Part shown: positions 51,441 to 58,764 of the stretch, in pieces
How positions within the stretch are numbered: the stretch's first letter is position 1
How the letters are laid out: each line of letters opens with the position of its first letter
Source: Clostridiales bacterium
GTDB taxonomy: Bacteria > Bacillota > Clostridia > Lachnospirales > Lachnospiraceae
Assembly (NCBI GenBank): GCA_029098165.1
Contig: JAQXNU010000015.1
Span: 1 to 58,764, forward strand
DNA: 58,764 nucleotides
Direction of reading: 5' to 3'
Notes under the pieces: generated by a model
Told to the model about the DNA's origin: nothing
Database searches by the model: none
What the model saw: the letters and a program-made list of their open reading frames with translations, nothing else
Position numbers and translations under genes: made by a program

Positions 51441-52874
51441 ATGCTCGAGAAAATTTTTAAATTAAAAGAGCACAACACAAACGTTAAGACTGAAGTTATC
51501 GCAGGGTTTGCCACATTTATGACAATGGCATACATCATCGGTCTTAACCCTAACATCATCGCTAGCAGTATGAATGGTGCATCTGGAGAACTTTGGAACG
51601 CAGTTTTCTTAGCAACCATCATTTCATCTGCAATTGGTACTTTATTAATGGCATTCTTAGCAAATAAACCATTTGCTCTTGCTCCTGGTATGGGATTGAA
51701 TGCTTATTTTGCAACTGTTGTATTATCCATTGCCGCAAAAGCAGGTCTTAGCTATGACGACGCTTTTGAAGGTGCACTTGCAATCATCTTCTTCTCAGGT
51801 GTTCTCTTTACGATCTTAACATTATTAAAAGTTCGTGAAAAGATCGTAGAAGCAATCCCAGTTGGTGTACGTCATGGTATCACAGCTGGTATCGGTTTAA
51901 TGTTAGTTTATATCGGTCTTAGTTCTAATGCTGGTATCTACGGTGCTGACGGTTCTTGTTTTACAATGATCGGTTTCTTCAGTGCTGGTGCAAGAGATAC
52001 ACATACAGCAATGAACGATTCAGGTGCTAGTTATACCTTGTTGATGATCTATATTGTTACATTCTTCATCGGATTATTTACGATCGTTATCTTAAATCAC
52101 AAGAAAGTGAAAGGTTCCATTCTTTATGGAATGCTCTCCGCTTCCATCGTGTTCTTTATCTGTGAAGCTATATTTATGGGAGTAAATCCTTTTGAGTCTT
52201 TAAAGGGTGCTAGTTTCCTACCTGCTTTTGGAGATTTAGTAGATAAAACACTTTTCAAATTTAAATTCTCAACTTTATTTGATTTAGGTTACTTAACTGC
52301 AATTATGACTATCATTTCCTTCTGTATGGTAGATATGTTTGATACCATTGGTACTTTACTTGGTACTGCTTCAAAAGCTGGTATGCTTGATAAAGATGGC
52401 AAGATGGAAAACATGAATAAAGCAATGTTATCTGACTCATTAGCAACTATTGCGGGTTCTGTAACTGGTACTTCCACAGTAACAACCTTTATCGAATCTG
52501 CGGCTGGTGTAGAAGAAGGTGGTAGAACTGGTTTAACAAGCCTTGTGACAGGACTTTCTTTCTTAGCTTGTATGTTCTTAGCTCCTATTGCTGCTTTAAT
52601 CCCTGCTCCTGCAACAAGTGCAGCTTTAGTATTCGTTGGCGTATTAATGTTAGGTGCATTAAAAGAAGTTGATTATTCTGATTTTTCACAATCCGTTCCT
52701 GTAATGCTTATGCTCGTATTTATGATGATCACAAGCGGTATCGGTAATGGTATTGGTATTGGTTTGATTTCTTACTCAATCATTAAATTATGTACTGGTA
52801 AGGCAAAAGACGTTTCTATCTTAACAATTATCCTTTCCTTATTGTTTATTGGTAAATTCTTTATCATTTTCTAG
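51441..52874 (+). CDS. NCS2-family purine permease (AzgA/PbuG type)
   Basis: This 477-residue carrier has 12-14 helices. The family pattern is AGFATFMTMAYIIGLNPNII near the N-terminus, FALAPGMGLNAYFA, and the late VDMFDTIGTLLGTASKAGM and ESAAGVEEGGRTGL. AzgA-type members import adenine, guanine or hypoxanthine. AGAGGAGG precedes the ATG. Regular, biased codon use suggests good expression. It is a single-gene unit on the plus strand. Confidence 0.9.
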   Translation: MLEKIFKLKEHNTNVKTEVIAGFATFMTMAYIIGLNPNIIASSMNGASGELWNAVFLATIISSAIGTLLMAFLANKPFALAPGMGLNAYFATVVLSIAAKAGLSYDDAFEGALAIIFFSGVLFTILTLLKVREKIVEAIPVGVRHGITAGIGLMLVYIGLSSNAGIYGADGSCFTMIGFFSAGARDTHTAMNDSGASYTLLMIYIVTFFIGLFTIVILNHKKVKGSILYGMLSASIVFFICEAIFMGVNPFESLKGASFLPAFGDLVDKTLFKFKFSTLFDLGYLTAIMTIISFCMVDMFDTIGTLLGTASKAGMLDKDGKMENMNKAMLSDSLATIAGSVTGTSTVTTFIESAAGVEEGGRTGLTSLVTGLSFLACMFLAPIAALIPAPATSAALVFVGVLMLGALKEVDYSDFSQSVPVMLMLVFMMITSGIGNGIGIGLISYSIIKLCTGKAKDVSILTIILSLLFIGKFFIIF

Positions 52875-52937
52875 TATATAATCTAAGCAAAAAGGCAGTG
52901 TATTCTTTAGTCTTACCTAAATAATACACTGCCTTTT

Positions 52938-54011
52938 CTAATAACATACGTGAATGCCATCTAGTATACGCTGGTTTGCTCGTGCTTCTAATTCTGCTAT
53001 CTCTTCTATCACAAGCGATAGTACACCCACTTCTTTTGATTTTCCTAAGAGATACTCTACCATCCGATCTGTAATCTGTTGAATGAGGACACCACTTTGC
53101 ATCATTAGATCACCTGCCTGTTTCCATTCTGGAATCTGGAAACGTTTGTCCAACTCATATAAAACTTCGGCATAGTTTTTACGACATCCATTATGGATAA
53201 TCGAATCCTTTGGTGCTCCATACAAACGCTCTGGCAATGTTGGTACCGTACCAGTAAATTGTACGAATGATTTTAAGGTTAAATCGTAATCTTCCTTACC
53301 AAATTCTTCTTTCCAGGTATCTATCTCTGCCGATAGTTTGTGCATTCCTCGAATGCCACAAAATCCAACTTTACTATCCAATTGGCGAGTACATTTCTCC
53401 TGAAATGCTTTCTTCGTAAGTTCTATTAACGATGGAAGTTCTTCTTGAAACTCTATCGTACATAATCCATTCTTACCTCCGATGGATGGAACTTTTTGTC
53501 CAATTGCTTTTTCTAATTCTTCGAATGATAATGCTTCCACTTTAGCAGCTCCGCAATCCGAGATATAAGCTAACTTAAGTTCTTCATCATATCCAACCAT
53601 CATAACATAATGATTTGGAACATGCATCTTACGATACATCTTTGGATAATAGGATAGGTAATACATATCCAAAGGTCCAAGTATTACTGGGTTTCCCTGA
53701 TCAATTTGCTCCATTGCTACTTTTAGCATATATGGAAACGTCGTATTCTCCATATGCTTAAATTTAAAACCAATTACTTCATTTACCTTCTGATAGATCT
53801 TCTTTGGTCTACCATCTCCCCAGGTTACCATTCTCTTAACCTTGTCACTATTTCTCTTCAGATACGTAAATTCCCCCTGACCACTTAATGTAAAGAATAG
53901 AAACCCTGGTACTTTCTCCTTCGTCTTCGTCTGGTAGATATCTTCAATTCCTCTCCACATACAAGTATAATCACACACCTCATGCTCTAAGCTAATCATC
54001 TTCTTTGACAT
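52938..54011 (-). CDS. BtrH N-terminal / DUF4872-like protein
   Basis: This 357-residue protein starts with a papain-like fold of the BtrH type: EHEVCDYTCMWRGI with a Cys in the nucleophile position, NHYVMMVGYDEE with a His, and YISDCGAAKVE with an Asp. The second half matches DUF4872. BtrH in butirosin synthesis transfers an acyl chain; other members act in peptide or lipid conjugation. No biosynthetic cluster is nearby, only a MerR regulator upstream. AAAGGAG precedes the ATG. Confidence 0.7.
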   Translation of the reverse strand: MSKKMISLEHEVCDYTCMWRGIEDIYQTKTKEKVPGFLFFTLSGQGEFTYLKRNSDKVKRMVTWGDGRPKKIYQKVNEVIGFKFKHMENTTFPYMLKVAMEQIDQGNPVILGPLDMYYLSYYPKMYRKMHVPNHYVMMVGYDEELKLAYISDCGAAKVEALSFEELEKAIGQKVPSIGGKNGLCTIEFQEELPSLIELTKKAFQEKCTRQLDSKVGFCGIRGMHKLSAEIDTWKEEFGKEDYDLTLKSFVQFTGTVPTLPERLYGAPKDSIIHNGCRKNYAEVLYELDKRFQIPEWKQAGDLMMQSGVLIQQITDRMVEYLLGKSKEVGVLSLVIEEIAELEARANQRILDGIHVCY

Positions 54012-54095
54012 ACATAACTCCTTTCTTCATCCACATTCGAAATCTCCTAAATGACAAATTCGTCATCTGTGTATTGATCATGGATAAAGAATAAA

Positions 54096-54114
54096 CCCTC
54101 GTATCATACGAGAG
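54096..54114. promoter_or_regulatory. Short perfect palindrome between the MerR and BtrH-like genes
   Basis: CTCGTATCATACGAG is a seven-base inverted repeat about one base. It could be a weak terminator hairpin for the MerR gene or an operator for the BtrH-like gene, but it lies about 85 bases from the latter's start. Confidence 0.35.
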
Positions 54115-54121
54115 TCAATAC

Positions 54122-54940
54122 CTATTTTTTCTTCTTTATTGGGAAGCATATTTCTGTCAGATAATCTTCTTCTTTACTTGTATTTCCTGGGGAGAGGTAG
54201 TAGATACTATATGGATTACCACAGACTTTATAATTATTACGGTCAATCCATCTTCCTAAATGGGATATGATATTACCAATCTCATAATATTGTCCTTGAA
54301 ATGCAATTGAAGCTACTTCACATGCCGGCAGATGATAAAAGGTTAACCCCTCAATGCCTTTTGCTTGTGTATCCACTTCGAAAACCACTTCAATATCTAG
54401 TGTATGTTCTCCATGATTTCTCTCATGCCAGATAGCAGCCGCAAAACCATTTGGAACAATCTTAATGCTATTTTCTTTACAAGCCTTTCCTAAATAATTC
54501 CATAGCCTGCTTTCTTCTGAATATGTATGTATTTTAGAGCGATAGCTGACAACATTTCTCACTGGCAGCTTCTTTACTGCAACATCAAATATATAGTTGT
54601 CTTCGTGGTTTACTTTTTCCAACGATAGTTCGAGTTTTTTTAGTTCCTCTTTACACTTTTTTATCTCTTCCTTCTTCTCTGATATTTTTTGTAGCAGCAA
54701 CTCTTTATAGCAATTGTTTGAGGAATCTGATTCTAGCATCTGTGTAATCTCTTTTAGTCCTAAACCCATAGCTTTTAACGACTGGATTCGATTTGCGCGA
54801 ATCAACTGCGACTCACTATAATAACGATATCCCGTCCAAGGGTCGGTATGATCAGGACTTAAGAGTCCAATCTTATCATAGTTTCTCAGCATGTGAATAC
54901 TGATGGAAGTTAATACTGCAAACTCTCCGATTCGAAACAT
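54122..54940 (-). CDS. MerR-family regulator with GyrI-like effector domain
   Basis: This 272-residue regulator has an N-terminal MerR winged helix (FRIGEFAVLTSISIHMLRNYDKIGLL), a dimerising coiled coil (about residues 75-120, very Lys/Glu-rich), and a C-terminal GyrI/BmrR-like effector-binding domain (KKLPVRNVVSYRSKI). BmrR-like proteins sense lipophilic compounds and activate promoters with long spacers. It lies upstream of the BtrH-like gene on the same strand and probably regulates it. AAGGAGATG precedes the ATG. Confidence 0.85.
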   Translation of the reverse strand: MFRIGEFAVLTSISIHMLRNYDKIGLLSPDHTDPWTGYRYYSESQLIRANRIQSLKAMGLGLKEITQMLESDSSNNCYKELLLQKISEKKEEIKKCKEELKKLELSLEKVNHEDNYIFDVAVKKLPVRNVVSYRSKIHTYSEESRLWNYLGKACKENSIKIVPNGFAAAIWHERNHGEHTLDIEVVFEVDTQAKGIEGLTFYHLPACEVASIAFQGQYYEIGNIISHLGRWIDRNNYKVCGNPYSIYYLSPGNTSKEEDYLTEICFPIKKKK

Positions 54941-54977
54941 TTGCTATCATCTCCTTGTTTATGATTGTGAACAAAGA

Positions 54978-55127
54978 GGCTGTAAAAAACAGCCAATATA
55001 GTATTGATAAGAGATGCGGGGAATCATATTAGAATTTGGCTAAGTCCGGCCGAAAGGGAAAGGCAGCCAAATTTTAATATGATTCCCCGCATCTCACGCT
55101 CATCTTTTATTCTGTTTTTTCACAGCC
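54978..55127. repeat. Long palindromic repeat element, copy 2 (inverted orientation)
   Basis: Ends read GGCTGTAAAAAACAGCC on the left and the complement of GGCTGTGAAAAAACAG on the right. The stem is GAGATGCGGGGAATCATATT with its complement, and the central segment is the reverse complement of that in copies 1 and 3 (GTCCGGCCGAAAGGGAAAGG). It lies downstream of the small lipoprotein gene at 55195 and upstream of the MerR gene. Confidence 0.85.
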
Positions 55128-55194
55128 CATTTGTTATGTAAACCTTATTGGTGATGAATTCAATTAGAAATTCATCCATTGTTAATATGTACAA

Positions 55195-55386
55195 TTAGTT
55201 AAACATATTCTTCATTTCATCAATGCAATCATTGCAGATAAATACTTTTTCTCCTAATACTTCTCTTGTCTTACCACTTTTCACTTTACCACAGAATTCA
55301 CATTCTTGCTTTTTTCCACAACCTGATAAACTAAGTAAAGTTACTAATAATAACATGCTTACTACTGCTAATCTTCTTTTCTTCAT
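55195..55386 (-). CDS. Small lipoprotein with ClpX-like zinc-finger motif
   Basis: This 63-residue protein has a lipoprotein signal peptide (start MKKRRLAVVSMLLLVTL, lipobox LSGC) followed by CEFCGKVKSGKTREVLGEK and ICNDCIDEM. The CxxC-x18-CxxC spacing and the surrounding FCGK/ICNDCI resemble the N-terminal zinc domain of ClpX, here placed outside the cell on a lipid anchor. GGGAGAG precedes the ATG at 55386; the frame upstream to 55470 is not needed. The function is unknown. Confidence 0.7.
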   Translation of the reverse strand: MKKRRLAVVSMLLLVTLLSLSGCGKKQECEFCGKVKSGKTREVLGEKVFICNDCIDEMKNMFN

Positions 55387-55512
55387 ATGCTCTCCCATCC
55401 TTGTCTTATTGTATAGGCCATTGTGCCTATTCCTATTATTGCACAATATTCCATTATTTTCAATATACAATACTGAAAATACCTAAGCAATCTTGATGAG
55501 ATACTACAAAAA

Positions 55513-55731
55513 TTATCCTCGAAGTTCTATCTTAAAACGATTGAGATATTCTTTCCATATTTCGATATTCGGATGCTCTGGAAGCATTCGGATCTGTCGC
55601 TCTAACGTTGAAATGATATTGATCAATTCCATTTCTTCCATCTCATCAATTGGAACTGCCTCTCCATCCTGATTATAAAATACAGAAAAATCAATATCTT
55701 CAAACTCTAAATCATCCGAAAAAATATCCAT
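55513..55731 (-). CDS. Small acidic protein of unknown function
   Basis: This 72-residue, strongly acidic protein begins MDIFSDDLEFEDIDFSVFY and is helical in its second half (ELINIISTLERQIRMLP). AAAGGAG lies eight bases before the ATG at 55731; the in-frame ATG at 55782 lacks an RBS. There are no cysteines or membrane segments. I recognise no family. It lies 35 bases after the small membrane protein gene and may share its transcript. Confidence 0.65.
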   Translation of the reverse strand: MDIFSDDLEFEDIDFSVFYNQDGEAVPIDEMEEMELINIISTLERQIRMLPEHPNIEIWKEYLNRFKIELRG

Positions 55732-55765
55732 GAAAATTTCTCCTTTTTTTCTTTTATTCTTTTCT

Positions 55766-55938
55766 CTACTTTCCAACGACATTCATAATTAATAAATAAA
55801 TTCCTATCAGGCACGCGATAATACATGGGATTACTAAATAATCTTTCCAATATAATTCTCGCTCGAGAAGTAAAAGCACAATGCCTATTAAGATACATCC
55901 AATACCCAAAAATGAAATGCTGTAATCTTATTTTTCAT
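55766..55938 (-). pseudogene. Small two-helix membrane protein with a one-base shift at a T5 run
   Basis: From ATG at 55938 (AGGAGG six bases upstream) the minus strand reads MKNKITAFHF and then stops after WVLDVS. In the next frame the sequence is FLGIGCILIGIVLLLLERE, then VIPCIIACLIGIYLLIM to a stop at 55766: two clear membrane helices. Adding one T to CATTTTTGGG would give one 58-residue protein starting at the good RBS. The gene is either recently broken or affected by a sequencing error. Confidence 0.55.
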
Positions 55939-56069
55939 CATCAGCCTCCTCACTATTCACTAATTGCCATATAAGCCTATTATGAGATGGCTTAATTCTA
56001 TTACATATTTTTCCACAAAGCAACAAATATATCTATGCTTTCTTTTTTACTGCATGTTCATTTATACCC

Positions 56070-56109
56070 AAAAAAACTCGTAAATCTTTTGAAAGAATTT
56101 ACGAGTTTT
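56070..56109 (-). terminator. Intrinsic terminator of the tRNA gene
   Basis: AAAACTCGTAAATTC and its complement pair around a short loop and are followed by seven Ts on the minus strand, just downstream of tRNA-Arg. Confidence 0.9.
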
Positions 56110-56117
56110 CATTTATA

Positions 56118-56191
56118 TGTGCCAGAAGGGATTCGAACCCCCGACAACCGGCTTAGAAGGCCGATGCTCTATCCAGCTGAGCTACTAGCAC
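56118..56191 (-). tRNA. tRNA-Arg (anticodon TCT)
   Basis: The minus strand folds as a complete cloverleaf: acceptor GTGCTAG / CTGGCAC, D arm around AGCTCAGCTGGATAGAGC, anticodon loop CTTCTAA with anticodon TCT, and T arm GGGGGTTCGAATCCC. The discriminator is A. CCA is not encoded. It reads AGA/AGG codons, which are the main Arg codons in this low-GC DNA. Confidence 0.97.
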
Positions 56192-56402
56192 ATGCCTCAT
56201 CTATCGGCTACAATAGGATACAATATTTCAAAGTGTTTGTCAATGCCAAAACCACTATTTTTGTCTTCCATTTCTGTAACTAAATATATAGACTATATTG
56301 ATTCGAAAACCTCACAACTTCAGAAGAACTGTCTTGAAGTTATACTAAAATCAATCTATAATTACTATCAGACACGAAATGCAAGATGAGAGGAATATAA
56401 CG

Positions 56403-57674
56403 ATGACAAAAAAAGATGTAATGGAACTTAAAAGACGTTTGAAAAAGAACGAATGTACATTTACAAGAATGTGTGGATGTTATGTTGATTCAGAGAAGAA
56501 TATCGTTTTGCACATCTCTGAAACCTTTTTAAATCTTGAAGATGAAGAATTCTATAAATATCTCGAGATTGCAAAGAAGACCTTGTCTGGTACCGTTGGC
56601 AATAATTTATTGGAATTAGATTTTCCATTTGAAGAAGAAATCAATGGTGGCCGCCAGCAGTCGTTATTAGCATTAAAAGAAAGCAAACTAAAGAATGAAG
56701 AATTGTTAAACAGCTTTTATCAGTTGGTTATCGATCATTACAATTATGCAGGTAATTATCTAATCTTAGTTTTCCATGATGCTTATGATGTCATGACAAA
56801 GACTTCAGATAATCAGAAATTAGACGAATCGGAAGAAGTATATGAGTATCTGTTATGCGCGATCTGTCCAGTTACTTTGAGCAAACCTGGACTCGGTTAT
56901 CGTCAGGATGAAAACCGAATTGCTCCTCGTATCAGAGACTGGGTTGTTGATGTTCCGGAAACTGGCTTTATCTTTCCTGCTTTTACTGATCGAAGCACAG
57001 ATATCCATTCTCTTATGTATTACACAAAAAATGCAAAGGACACTCATCCTGAATTTATGGAAGGCGGCCTAGGCTGTACTTGCAAACAAACTGCCACTGA
57101 ACAAAAAGAGACCTTTAAAACGATTGTTCGCAATGCTTTGGGTGATGATGAACAAAACGAACATCTTTTTATGGAAATCCAGGAGAACTTAAGCAATCTG
57201 ATTGATGAGGAAGAGGATAGTGATTCCAAGAAAGATCCAGTTATCTTAACAACCGATACGATTCAGAATGTTTTAAAAGAAAGTGGCGTCTCCGAAGAAG
57301 CAACTGCTAAAATTGAACGCCATTGTCAGGAAAAATTTGGGGAAGCACTCCCAGTGATTGAAAACCTTATCGATAACAAAGCTCTAGAGGTTCACGCTCA
57401 AAAGAAAAAAGAAGCAGAATTGTTCCAAAAAGTTCAGGTATTACAGCAGATGTTAGATGAAAAAGCGGATATTGAGAAAGAGGAGCCTAAGGATATGGAA
57501 TCACAGTTAGAAGCAATCTCCGAGGCGCATCCAAACTTCGATGTCATCTTACGAGTAAAACCTGAAAAAGTATCGCAGATTTCCTCTCAGATGATCGACG
57601 GTAAAAAATGTATTGTCATTCCACTTGATGAAGACGAACAAGCCAACGTAAACGGCATAGACACGATACTGTAA
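56403..57674 (+). CDS. DUF4317 family protein
   Basis: This 423-residue protein begins MTKKDVMELKRRLKKNECTF followed by TRMCGCYVDSEKNIV, the characteristic start of DUF4317, a family found mostly in Lachnospiraceae and related Clostridia and of unknown function. A long helical, Glu/Lys-rich region lies at about residues 340-370. GAGAGGAA lies before the ATG at 56403, making the upstream ATG at 56379 unlikely. Copy 3 of the palindromic repeat follows immediately and may end transcription. Confidence 0.9.
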   Translation: MTKKDVMELKRRLKKNECTFTRMCGCYVDSEKNIVLHISETFLNLEDEEFYKYLEIAKKTLSGTVGNNLLELDFPFEEEINGGRQQSLLALKESKLKNEELLNSFYQLVIDHYNYAGNYLILVFHDAYDVMTKTSDNQKLDESEEVYEYLLCAICPVTLSKPGLGYRQDENRIAPRIRDWVVDVPETGFIFPAFTDRSTDIHSLMYYTKNAKDTHPEFMEGGLGCTCKQTATEQKETFKTIVRNALGDDEQNEHLFMEIQENLSNLIDEEEDSDSKKDPVILTTDTIQNVLKESGVSEEATAKIERHCQEKFGEALPVIENLIDNKALEVHAQKKKEAELFQKVQVLQQMLDEKADIEKEEPKDMESQLEAISEAHPNFDVILRVKPEKVSQISSQMIDGKKCIVIPLDEDEQANVNGIDTIL

Positions 57675-57677
57675 TGA

Positions 57678-57822
57678 TAGACAGAAAAAGAACAACGAGA
57701 AAAGAGGTTGGAAAGTCACATTAGAATTTGGCTGCCTTTCCCTGTCGGCCGGACATAGCCAAATTCTAATGTGACTTTCCAACCTCTCCTCTCGTTGTTC
57801 TTTTTCCGAATTTTTACAGCCG
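57678..57822. repeat. Long palindromic repeat element, copy 3
   Basis: The stem includes AGAACAACGAG and GAGGTTGGAAAGTCACATT with full complements on the right. The centre GCCTTTCCCTGTCGGCCGGA differs from copy 1 by one base. Compared with copies 1 and 2 the arms differ at many positions, yet left and right arms remain complementary. The right end is GCGGCTGTAAAAA on the minus strand. It lies between two convergent genes, where it could serve as a two-way terminator. Confidence 0.85.
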
Positions 57823-57837
57823 CTTTTTTCCATGCCA

Positions 57838-58764
57838 TTATGTGCCACAGTATGTCTTATAGCAAGTATTCGTTTGTGGTACTACACTGTATTGTTGATA
57901 CTGCGCGATCGCGTCATAATCATAAGTGTGATGTAAGGCATCTAATAATGCACGTTCTTCTTTTTCCACATGATTAAATCCTAGTTTTCTTCCCATACCC
58001 GAATACCAGTTTTCCTGATATAATGTCTGAAATGTTTGAATTGACTGGTGTGCAATTTGAATTGCTTCTTCCTGATTATCGCTTAATAAGAATAATAAGG
58101 TTTCCGCAAATCTGGTCAAATTCCAAGCTGCCATAGCTGGCTGATTTCCATAAGCATAGCGACCTTCAGTATCAATCGAACTAAATACAGTTCCTGGATC
58201 ATACGTATCCATAAATGCGCAAGGACCATAATCAATGGTCTCACCACTAATCAACATATTATCCGTATTCATGACTCCATGAATAAACCCTACCAACTGC
58301 CACTGCGCAATCAGTTTCGCTTGAGCTTTTACAACCTCATCCAAAAATGACTGATATGGCCGGTCCTTTAACAAGCAGTCTGGATACAAGCGCATAATCG
58401 TATAATCTGCTAATGTTTTTAACTCAGTTTTATCTCCCCAAGCTGTGACATACTGAAACGTACCAACTCTGATATGACTTTTTGCGATCCGAGTAAGTAC
58501 CGCTCCCTCTTCCAGTCGATCACGCATAATCCGCTCTCCAGTCGTTGTAACTGCTAAACTACGAGTGGTCGGTATATTAAGTTCCTTCATTGCTTCGCTG
58601 ATTACATATTCCCGAAGCATTGGACTAAGAACCGCCTTTCCATCCCCTCCTCTAGAGTATGGTGTTCTTCCAGAACCTTTTAATTGAATATCATAGGGCT
58701 GTCCATCTTTAGCGATATATTCTCCGAGTAAGCATGCTCTTCCATCCCCAAGCATTGTAAAATA
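57838..58764 (-). CDS. selO: SelO/YdiU pseudokinase (protein AMPylase), 5' end outside window, internal deletion
   Basis: The gene runs off the right edge; the readable part begins within the conserved FTMLGDGRA. SelO enzymes transfer AMP to protein Ser/Thr/Tyr. The ATP-binding and catalytic parts are present ([43 protein letters not shown]). After [23 protein letters not shown] the sequence jumps to [20 protein letters not shown] and the normal terminal KTYCGT. Related proteins have roughly 120 residues between these points (helical region with NPAVIPRNHRVEEAL). The deletion is in frame, so a shortened protein may be made, but activity is doubtful. Confidence 0.8.
   Translation of the reverse strand, partial: YFTMLGDGRACLLGEYIAKDGQPYDIQLKGSGRTPYSRGGDGKAVLSPMLREYVISEAMKELNIPTTRSLAVTTTGERIMRDRLEEGAVLTRIAKSHIRVGTFQYVTAWGDKTELKTLADYTIMRLYPDCLLKDRPYQSFLDEVVKAQAKLIAQWQLVGFIHGVMNTDNMLISGETIDYGPCAFMDTYDPGTVFSSIDTEGRYAYGNQPAMAAWNLTRFAETLLFLLSDNQEEAIQIAHQSIQTFQTLYQENWYSGMGRKLGFNHVEKEERALLDALHHTYDYDAIAQYQQYSVVPQTNTCYKTYCGT

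Noticed and set aside
55707-55898. Minus-strand 63-codon frame beginning MYLNRHCAFTS
   Set aside because: It is the alternative frame over the small membrane protein; the two hydrophobic helices and good RBS belong to the other frames.
57549-57848. Minus-strand 99-codon frame containing HIRIWLCPADRERQ
   Set aside because: It is repeat copy 3 plus antisense of the DUF4317 gene. No RBS or plausible start.

Overview
The window is low-GC DNA from an endospore-forming, strictly anaerobic type of Firmicute, most likely a Lachnospiraceae (Clostridium cluster XIVa) relative. The reasons are a DUF4317 protein, a serS T-box, a lysine riboswitch, several radical SAM enzymes, CheX/CheY chemotaxis proteins, strong AGGAGG-type ribosome binding sites, and a perfect match to the forespore sigma-G promoter consensus. 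Most genes lie on the minus strand. There is no phage, IS element, rRNA or CRISPR array, and one tRNA (Arg, anticodon TCT).

Layout. 0-3.4 kb: a CheX-like/CheY pair, NudC, and an unusual methyltransferase-pyrophosphatase fusion. 3.4-8 kb: a tiny sigma-G type gene, a broken MFS exporter, a methyltransferase, and an ABC-2 exporter operon behind a leader peptide plus terminator that looks like ribosome-mediated attenuation. 8-11.5 kb: serS with T-box; a decayed ECF sigma gene with its membrane partner. 11.6-18.4 kb: an EAL phosphodiesterase, a pair of U32/UbiU-UbiV-like Fe-S proteins next to a 1-phosphofructokinase, and a LysM-anchored 5'-nucleotidase. 18.5-28.3 kb: an NhaC-family carrier under a lysine riboswitch, a chemoreceptor, fructose-6-phosphate aldolase, a glycerate kinase/GntP chimeric remnant, an amino-acid ABC transporter, YqeY, two small proteins and a MATE remnant. 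28.4-37.9 kb: AraC regulator, radical SAM proteins, a second ABC-2 exporter, a decayed HD-GYP gene, PsuK-like kinase, methyltransferase and Nudix enzymes. 37.9-43.8 kb: a PilZ-controlled, cellulose-synthase-like and O-acetylated exopolysaccharide operon. 43.9-51.2 kb: livKHMGF and recQ. 51.3-58.8 kb: a purine permease, a BtrH-like protein with a MerR regulator, small proteins, tRNA-Arg, DUF4317 and a SelO pseudokinase cut by the window edge.

Three themes run through the window. First, c-di-GMP: a PilZ glycosyltransferase, an intact EAL enzyme, a decayed HD-GYP enzyme, and a CheX-like protein whose N-terminus carries MshEN-like motifs. Second, a family of long, near-perfect palindromes (three full copies and two partial ones) with an almost invariant loop and covarying arms. 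Third, repeated gene decay of one type: at least five genes (MFS, glycerate kinase/GntP, MATE, HD-GYP, SelO) keep both ends but have lost the middle, and four more loci carry apparent one-base shifts, three of them at homopolymers of five or more. The shifts could partly be sequencing error; the internal deletions could not.

All functions are read from motifs and remembered family features. No database search or folding program was run.
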